Shown here: in pieces, positions 51,601 to 64,000 of the stretch
Numbering within the stretch: the first letter of the stretch is position 1
How the letters are laid out: every line of letters begins with the position of its first letter
Notes under the pieces: generated by a model
Databases searched by the model: none
What the model was told of the DNA's origin: nothing
What the model saw: only the letters and a program-made list of their open reading frames with translations
Made by a program: the position numbers and the translations under genes
From: Syngnathus acus
Taxonomy: Eukaryota; Chordata; Actinopteri; Syngnathiformes; Syngnathidae
Length of the DNA: 64,000 nucleotides
NCBI RefSeq assembly: GCF_901709675.1
Contig: NC_051096.1
Location: 6,599,001 to 6,663,000 of the forward strand
Direction: 5' to 3'

Positions 51601-54600
51601 TGTTTGTGCGTGCCGGCCATCTTTGGTTTTCAGGCTTTCACACCTCGTAATCTGAAACGAAAGCAGACGTCCGACAGGGCAGGACAACACCGAGGAGACC
51701 GGCAAAACAAAAATACAAGACCCGGAAAAGAAACGCACACCCATAATCTGCTACTGCACTAATAGTCCTTTTTTCCCCCCCCAGATTTTCACCCATTGTG
51801 AGAGTGTTTGGAACACATCCCTGTATGTTAACCAGCGACATGGTTTGACGTGGCTACGCCGCCGTCTGTGAGGCGAGCCAGGTGCGCAGACGTCGCCATG
51901 TTAAATGTGCGCCGCATTTACGACGTCCGCTCGCCTCGCAGGCAGCACAGGAAGCTGGCGGGCAGGAAGGGGAGCTGCTCCGAATATGTTTGACTCATTC
52001 CAGTGACTAATGGAGGTGCGTACAGTTTTGGACAGAACATTGCTGCAAATCAAAGTACAACTACAAGAGTGTCTTCATTTTTCTATAGCGCTTGTCCTCA
52101 TTGGGGTCACAGGTCACGTGGAGATCCCTGCTGACTGTGAATGTGTGTGTGGTCAGTTCTGAAACATCTCAGAGCCTCAAGGCCACGACTGTATTAGCAG
52201 CGGCACACTACTGCCCCCTGCTGACTCATGACACCATGTGAGTGTGTGCGTGTGTGTCGATACACGTTTTTGGAAGCAGGTCAAGAATGCACATCTTGTT
52301 TTGCAGGCTGCTAATTAAGCCACACACCGCATTTTAACATGTTTCTCAAGCAGCAGGCGACCGGATGGAGGCCAAGAAGTTGGGAATGTAGGAGGGGTTA
52401 AAAAAAAAAAAAAAAGAGAGAGAGAGAGGTAAACGTCCCTGTAATTATGCGCCGCCGTGCATGGCGTGGCACTCGGGGGCCCGGCGACTTCCGCCATGCG
52501 ATGATGTGTGAGCTCGAGTGCATGGCGTGAAAAGAGAGCTTCCACAGTTCCGCTTTGGCGATGCCAGTGCACTAATTGCACCACTACACCCTCACAGGTC
52601 ATTCAGGAAGTATAGTATGGCACATGGACGTAGAAACACATACTCACGTATACAGCCTTTTCCATGTCACACCTCCCTAAAGAGGATGCAAAAGTTGAGC
52701 TTTTAGGGCAAACAGAGTAAAGGGCCTTTTAAATTTTACTGTACAGTACTGTATTATTTTTTTTATTTTAAAGGGGAGAGCAACAACCTGTTGCTGGCCA
52801 TCTCTGCTAAATTCAACGACACGCTTAGTGAAACACGTCTTTTACTTCTACCTCTAAAATGTTTTTTTAAATAAATATATTAGTTGGTTCTGATTGTTCT
52901 GACGTTCATTTGGGAGTGTGACCTAACATAATATGTCACTATTGCAAAGCCTCGCTAACTGCTGATGCAGGCAGATAATGGTCACAAAAGCAAGCATTGA
53001 CAATATTTGACGTCACGTTCATCAAGTTGCACAGTGCATTCATTGAGAACAAAGAAATTTGGGATTTCCCTACTTTCGCCCCGGGTGTTTTCTCCTTGTT
53101 TCAATCTCACCCGCACTCGGCTTCTTTTTTGCTGCCTTTGTTGAGGTCGCTGGGCAGGTTGCTGCGTGTGTAGGTGACACACAAAAAGTGCGCACGGGCA
53201 GATCGGCCTGACATCATCACATTCCTCAGACCTGACTTATTGGGACAACAAACTTAACGCTGTCCTCTGAAAACAATTTCTTATGGCTATGTCATTGCTG
53301 AGATGTTATCTTTTTATTTGTAGGATGAGGTAGCCGACATATTTTAAGAGATTTTCCCACGGAAACGTTCAATTGGTGTTTACTTTCATGTAAGCAGCAG
53401 GATTAGTGTTTGAATGAATGCAGGGGGCGGGACAAATGTTGGACATGCCATCCGAGGCCACAGGAGGTCAGTGTTGTCAAAGAAAATGTGAGGGAACGTC
53501 CAGGCCATCAACTACTTAGCGTTTTTATACGAAGGTGTTAGTGTCCCTGACTCCCTATGGTATGAAACGCTCCCTCACAATGAGGCTTTATTCTCATAAA
53601 GTTAATACGATATCAGAAAAGATTGTCAACTTGTACCAGTGGAGGCCACCGATGACCAGCTGCATTAAAAGCGAGAGGAACAGCTGGTCATTTAAAAAAA
53701 AAAAAAGACATTTCCAACCATCTTCATCAACGTCGTTTTTTTTTCATGTTTACTTATGTGTTCTACAGGAGACTACCAAGAGATGGCCACAGCTATTCTG
53801 GGGGATGAATGAGTGGCACACAACGCGTACAGCTAACCCCACTCCTTCCCGGCCCATAAACACGTCCTCTGTTCTGACCCCAAAGTGGTGTGACATCACA
53901 TCGGGTGTCCTCGCCCCTACCGACGGTCCAGCCGCACTCTTTGTGGACGAGACAGCAGGTTGGCCGAGTTGACGCCGAGGCACACTGCCTCCCTGACCCC
54001 TTTTAGAGGCTGCCAGTTGCCATGGCGACTGCCTCCTAGAGACCTCCGGTCTACGCCCACTGTCATCCATCGCTTCCTTCAGACACACCATGAATAGTGA
54101 TTAGCACTAATCATCTTTGTTGTGCGTGATGGTGTACTGTGGTACAAAAAGCCAAAATGGATTTGTGGATTATCTCAAAAATATGCACTTCACCTCACAC
54201 TGACCTAGCCCTGCCAAAAATAGCAGAAGTCCGAGTGCTACAAAGGTACATTCTGTACTGTACTTGCTTATGAATGACACAAGATGGTGGGAAATCACTG
54301 CTATTGTCTAAATGAAGCTTCTCGACTCATTTCAAATGTACCTACCTGCTATCCAGGGATAGCGCATACACTATACACTGTTGGCATGGATAATAGAACA
54401 GATACCCTGCAAAATTACAGTTCAGCATTTGTCACTTTGCCACGCCCATCCCCAAAATCAGATGGGATAGGCCCCAGTTCCCCCTCAACCCAATAGAGGA
54501 CAATCGTATAGAAAATGGATGACTGGGATGGAATTGAAAGCCTGAACGCCAACGTCACTTGCAAGCTGCAGGCAAACTTCAAATGAAGAGTGCAACAAGT

Positions 54601-55162
54601 TGCGACGTGTGTATGGGGGGGGTGGAAACCAAAATATGAGTAATGCGCTGAAGTCACTTTAAAGTGACACCAAGATCACGTCAAAGCACTTGAAAGCTGT
54701 GATTTATTCATGCGCTCCGACACCTGAAGCAGACGCGTTCAATACACAAGCCAAGTCGCATCAGGCCCGCTGTGGTAAACATTACAGTGTTAGCTGGTGA
54801 ACCGCTGTCTGCTAAGGATGCGAATTACACTCAAATGCCCCCCCGAGAGAAAATAGAAAATACAGCCCGCGAAGCAATGATTAGTTTCTGTTTGAACGGA
54901 ATACGAGTATAGTGGAAGCAAAAACATCCCAGGGGGAGGCTGCACGCAGCGTCTGCAGGCTTGCAGCTTTAGCGCGCTAGGCTAGCGGCGGCTAGCGAAT
55001 TAGCACCCTGCAGCCCCCCCACCTCCCACCCACGGAGGCCGACTCACCGATGTGATTGTCCTCGATGTGGACGATGAGCTCGGCGAGAGACTCGAACTGC
55101 AGCCCGCAGCCTCCGAACCTGCAGGAATTGGAGAAGAAGGAAGCGGCGGCGATGCCCGTCAT
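48691..55162 (-). CDS. jazf1: Juxtaposed with another zinc finger protein 1 (JAZF1), five exons
   Basis: Nuclear zinc-finger co-regulator: TAK1/NR2C2 partner, and NuA4-associated in mammals. Exons run leftward: 55162-55048, 51023-50951, 50402-50206, 49390-49221 and 48867-48691. All are GT/AG with preserved phase, giving 243 residues, the same length as human. The start is MTGIAAASFFSNSCRFGGCG, with finger 1 at C14/C19/H32/H37. RFMTDAARREQE, the proline- and threonine-rich TPPVTPPITPSSSFRSSTPTG and an acidic SEYDEEEVDYEDSDSDESW stretch follow. Finger 2 is FACPVPGCKKRYK with C175/C180/H193/H198, and finger 3 has C210/C212/H225/H230. The C-terminus ends STEILRKIQG. Intron 1 is 4.0 kb. Conservation is near complete, so confidence is very high. 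Confidence 0.98.
50119..50132 (+). promoter_or_regulatory. CTCF-like motif in jazf1 intron 3
   Basis: CCACCGGGGGGCAG matches the CTCF core consensus at 13 of 14 positions, 74 bp beyond the exon 3 donor. A further good match on the minus strand (TCAGCAGGGGGCAG) lies at 52211-52224 in intron 1. Confidence 0.4.
51024..55047. other. jazf1 intron 1
   Basis: The 4.0 kb intron carries no other recognised exon. It holds a CTCF-like motif at 52211-52224, a full CRE at 53008-53015, and poly-A/GA simple sequence near 52400-52428. The plus frame at 53535-53972 (145 codons) and minus frame at 53750-54091 overlap and match nothing known to me. Confidence 0.5.
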
Positions 55163-55440
55163 GTTGTTTTCACCGGTGGGTGGGGGGGCGCGCTGGTGCG
55201 TTCACCGGACGGGGGTGGGTGGGCAAGGATGGGGTTCTTGCGGGAGACGGGGCGTTGGAAGCAAGGGAGGCAGGCTGGTAGGGAGGGCTTCGGGTTCGGG
55301 GAGGGAACGGGGAAGAGTGAGGAGCAGACACCGGGGCAGCCAGACGGGACAGCAGCGGACGCAGCTGGGAGGCAAGCTCGGCGGTGGGTGGGGGCTGCCT
55401 GCCTGCCTGCCTGCCTGGCTGGTCTCAGCTACGTCATGAC
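54920..55440 (-). promoter_or_regulatory. jazf1: GC-rich jazf1 promoter region
   Basis: GC content and CpG density rise sharply around exon 1 and upstream of the start codon at 55162, compared with AT-rich flanks. G/C runs (55183-55230, 55245-55400) and a CTGC repeat (55397-55418) are included. Typical TATA-less CpG promoter of a housekeeping-type regulator. Confidence 0.5.
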
Positions 55441-57740
55441 CTGCTTACCTGTTTGCAAGTGTGAAATCGGGAAAACAAACCGCATTCATGATCAGATGAT
55501 CGTCGCAATTTAACCCCCAAATTGCATCAAGAAATAATGCTGCAAGTCTGGCATGTGCATTTCCAAACCTTGCCTTTTGGCCAATAAAGATGATTCCGAT
55601 GTGGATTTCTGTTGGCGTGATTGATTTAAATATAAAAATGGCAGTTTGCATCAGTCACTGTTAACAACCACAGGTCTATCTACAAAGCTTACTGATTAAT
55701 GTGACCCTATAATTGTTCAGTTCAGAGCACTTTGGATGTGTTTATGGTTGTGTGAGTGTGTGTGTGTGTGCGTGTGTGCATGTGCGTGCGTGTGTGTGTG
55801 TGTGGCTCCCAGAGAGAGGAGAATGTTCTTAAATCACCAAGGTTGGCTGATCAGGGCCGACTGGGCTCTGTTGGGCCTGTTAATTGACCATTATAACAGC
55901 CTGCCATAAAGCACTGGCCACTGACCTGACTTCAGCAAACTCACTCGTGACATGCTGAGAGTACACCCTTGCTCTTTCTCTTGCCCATAAATAAAAAATG
56001 AATATGGTGTAGTCGACGGTCATATAAATTCTGTGTCACACTTAATTCCATTCTCCATTAAATTACACAGCAGAAGTGTTGAGGTTGCTTTCAAAAGCAG
56101 TGCTCAGGGCAATATAGTCTGCTCAGTGTTTCAAAACTCATTGGACTGTGCTTCACAGTGCAGATGGACAATAGCCCAAAGCAGACTGCAAAGGCGACCA
56201 TGGAAGAAGTCATTGGGGAAAAGAAGGATGGAAATATTTTAGCCAAGCCAGATGACAGCAATTTTCTTCAAAGCACCACGTGTCACTTTTAAAAGTTATT
56301 CTGAAGGGAAATGCCTAATCACACATGGAGTGGTGAAGGTAGATGTAATCCAAGTGGTATTGTCTGCCCCACAGAACCAACCAGAGACTTCCTAGTTGCC
56401 GTCATTGGCTTGCGAGTGTGACCGCCTCCTCTAGTTAAGTGTTACTGTGCACTGGCACGCACTCATGCTGTAAAACGTCGCCTAACTTGGCTCAGAACAA
56501 AACTCTGATTCACATCCACATGGGGGGGGTCTGTGCACACAGCATGACATCAGCACAACTTCCTGTTTGGGCTTGTTGCCGCGGCCACGCTCATTTGCAT
56601 AGTCCACTCCATTGGTGGATTATGAGTCAGTAGGGCTGGGTACCATTTCACACTTGTACCACAACAAAATTCTACTCCTCCAGTCTGCCCCGGCCTGGCC
56701 CGGGCGCAGGAAAGCCTGACCAAACATGGCAGACGTTAGGGCCACGCTTGGCTCAATGGACAAGTGAATGGACATTCCGTTTGTGCTTTTCAGGATTTGA
56801 AACGTGTGTACGCTAACAGTTCATTGGATTGAGGGAACTAGTGCGTGTAATTGCTGTAACTTATTTTAAAGTCTTTAGAATCCAAGGCCTTGGCTCTAGC
56901 TCGTATACAGATGCGGAGTTCAAACGCAAAGTCGGCTTATGTACAAAAAGAAGAATAGCAGCACGAGCACTCAAACGAGTACGAGATCCATAAATTCAAA
57001 CCTGCAAGCTGACAATTATGAAGCAGATGTGCAAGCCACTTGGCAGCTTTCACCATTTAACTATGATTTAGTATGGTACAGTGCAACAAGTGGAACATGG
57101 GCTCCTTCTAGTGGTATAAGAAAGAATCGCCGCTTTAAATACAATGCAGTGGTAATGAACTTTTGAAGTTCTATATTTAATCTTAAAGAACTGATTGGTT
57201 TAAAACCTTTATTTTGGTACAATTTCTATGTGCAATATAGGCTACATTTTAATTGAAACAAAACTACCATATGGTGATTCATACGGTGATTCTACTGTAT
57301 TTTATTGTTGGTTGTTATGGTAGCAGTAATTAGGTGTTACTGTGGCTACTGTGTTTTTAAATACAGCATTAAATTATATTTACTATATTTGTTATTTCTA
57401 CACGCTGCCGCTATTTGTCTATTTTTTTGCAAAAAGAAAACATCTCTAAAAATGTGAACTTTTATTATTCAATTTTAAAACCGGCTATTTAATATTATGT
57501 CATACATTTTCATTCATTGATCCACCGTTTTTGCAGATGAATCACTGCCACCGTATGGAGCGAGTTTGACGCCAACTACGACCGCGGGACGTCCCGTCGC
57601 GCTGCCGTCAGACAAGAACCCACAAGGCGGTTCGTCTCGACACGAATAGGCAATCCGGTTCGACTTCGAGCTACTGCAGCGGAGGCGTCTCCTTTCACTT
57701 CCCGAACCGCCCGCCCGCCCGGCCGGTGTGGAGCTAAGCC
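55441..57740. other. jazf1-creb5 divergent intergenic region
   Basis: No coding exon recognised. A (GT)n tract lies at about 55753-55803. A GC-rich patch begins near 57530 and leads into the creb5 5' region. The frame at 56939-57166 is low complexity (Ser/Thr/Asn-rich) and not convincing. Confidence 0.45.
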
Positions 57741-57780
57741 CAGCCCACCCCACTGCAATGATTTAGAAGTTCAGGAATCC

Positions 57781-57792
57781 CACGTGACGTCA
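57781..57792. promoter_or_regulatory. creb5: Overlapping E-box and CRE at the creb5 5' end
   Basis: CACGTGACGTCA fuses a CACGTG E-box (57781-57786) with a full CRE (57785-57792), about 100 bp before a well-formed splice donor. A proximal promoter position is likely and fits cAMP/bZIP autoregulation, though this is inferred. Confidence 0.5.
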
Positions 57793-57888
57793 CAGGGGAT
57801 GATGTAATGCATCTGTAAATAGAATGTATTGTAATCTCGCAGCAGTCCAACGTGGTTCCTCGCGCCGCTTGTCCCTCTTCACTTGAAG

Positions 57889-57993
57889 GTAAGCAAGCGG
57901 ACGTCTGCTGCCCATTCATAAAAGCTGTCCTTGCAACTTGCTGACTTGTTTCATGTTCGTTTCCTTTTCTTTTTTTTCCTTTTTTAACTTCAG
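57889..57993 (+). other. creb5: Predicted 105-bp intron in the creb5 5' UTR
   Basis: AAG|GTAAGC at 57886-57894 and TTTTTTAACTTCAG ending 57993 form a textbook small intron with branch-like TTAAC and a strong polypyrimidine tract. No ATG-initiated reading frame of note crosses it, so it probably separates untranslated exons. Confidence 0.45.
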
Positions 57994-58204
57994 TGGCAAG
58001 TTTGCGCGTCCCGAAGGAGCGTCTTTTCGCCGGTCGGGAGTCTATTTGGGAGAGTGTGACAGCACAGCGCCGTAGCGCTATTATTTTCGTTTTACGGAAC
58101 TTTCTCTGGGAAATACAAATACTGTACACTGGATCGTCACTCGAAGAGGACTTGATGCTCAGAAGAACCGGACAGCTTTTTGCTTTGAATGAACTCCAAA
58201 TGTG

Positions 58205-63443
<5,239 letters not shown>

Positions 63444-64000
63444 GTACTGAACAGTCAGCTATAAAGAAAATATTTTCTTCCTGTGAATGTGGATGGCTCC
63501 CTCCTCCTCTGCTAAGAACATCAGGCCCTATAAAAGTCTGTCGCTGTAGGAGCAAAAGAAGAATTCTTTTTCAGTTCCCTTATAGCAATGTCGCAACCTG
63601 TCTCACATAAAAAAAAGAATTGATTTCGAATGACATGCCGTGTAAGTTCAAGGTGGCGTCAAAGGTTAAATATTAACTTGAGGTGACATTGACACAACTA
63701 CTTAAACATTTGGAGAGTTAAAGCGCTTCATGTACACTTCATTCACTGATGCCCTCGGTCAGAAATATCAACGGCATGTGTCATCTAGGCCAAGGAGATC
63801 CATGATGTAATGATAGGTCCCGCCGTCAGAGTGTTTCTATGTAGTAAACAGAGCTGAAATACTCGTGCCCCGTCCTGTTCTCTCCGTGCGTATGTGTGTG
63901 TGTGTGTGTCTGGTAAAGCTGGCACAGACAGCTGAGTGATCTCATCCTTGGCAGCCGTTAAATGTGCTCCCTTTTTTCCCCCCCTGTCTCTGGATGGTTG
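63444..64000. other. creb5: creb5 intron at the right edge
   Basis: Begins with the donor GTACTG after CAG. No further creb5 exon was recognised up to the end. A GT repeat lies near 63893-63910. The next exons, including the bZIP, must lie to the right of the window. Confidence 0.5.

Noticed and set aside
53535-54091. 145-codon plus and 113-codon minus frames in jazf1 intron 1
   Set aside because: Overlapping on opposite strands, no domain, no family similarity noted; splice context absent.

Overview
The window is nuclear DNA from a ray-finned fish, most likely a percomorph-type teleost with a compact genome. The evidence is six spliced vertebrate genes with GT/AG introns, many dinucleotide and tetranucleotide microsatellites, and the order hoxa13 - evx1 - hibadh - tax1bp1 - jazf1 - creb5. 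This is the classic block flanking the 5' (posterior) end of the vertebrate HoxA cluster, here packed into about 64 kb. Lack of the polyalanine tracts of mammalian HOXA13 and linkage to evx1 point to the teleost HoxAa cluster, so I call the Hox gene hoxa13a. The a/b paralogue letters of the other genes cannot be decided from the sequence. The species cannot be named. Layout: 1-5300 is the intergenic region downstream of hoxa13a, on the hoxa11 side (hoxa11 itself is not in the window). hoxa13a lies on the minus strand (5305-6513, 2 exons). 6514-13700 is the hoxa13a-evx1 divergent intergenic region, with a CRE/TATA-like cluster where tetrapods carry HOTTIP. evx1 is on the plus strand (13701-15568, 3 exons). 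15570-24557 is a gene-free stretch with candidate conserved elements and one MITE. hibadh is on the minus strand (24558-35441, 8 coding exons, one 5.6 kb intron). It is head to head with tax1bp1 on the plus strand (36612-45674, about 16 coding exons). tax1bp1 converges on jazf1 on the minus strand (48691-55162, 5 exons). creb5 follows on the plus strand (58205-63443 visible, bZIP exons beyond the right edge). Function: hoxa13a and evx1 are homeobox regulators of posterior, fin and urogenital patterning. The others are bystander genes: valine catabolism (hibadh), autophagy receptor and NF-kB control (tax1bp1), zinc-finger co-regulator (jazf1), CRE-binding bZIP factor (creb5). In vertebrates the introns of such bystanders commonly hold long-range HoxA/Evx enhancers, which probably explains the preserved order. 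All exon boundaries were worked out by hand from splice consensus, reading phase and similarity to family sequences that I remember. The most notable unexplained signals are: a tandem duplication inside tax1bp1 that duplicated an exon and left a 74-bp intron; a surplus of full CRE palindromes (TGACGTCA), including two at creb5 and one at evx1; a candidate first coding exon of creb5 joined in frame; scattered CTCF-like motifs; and an exon-like block at about 751-899.
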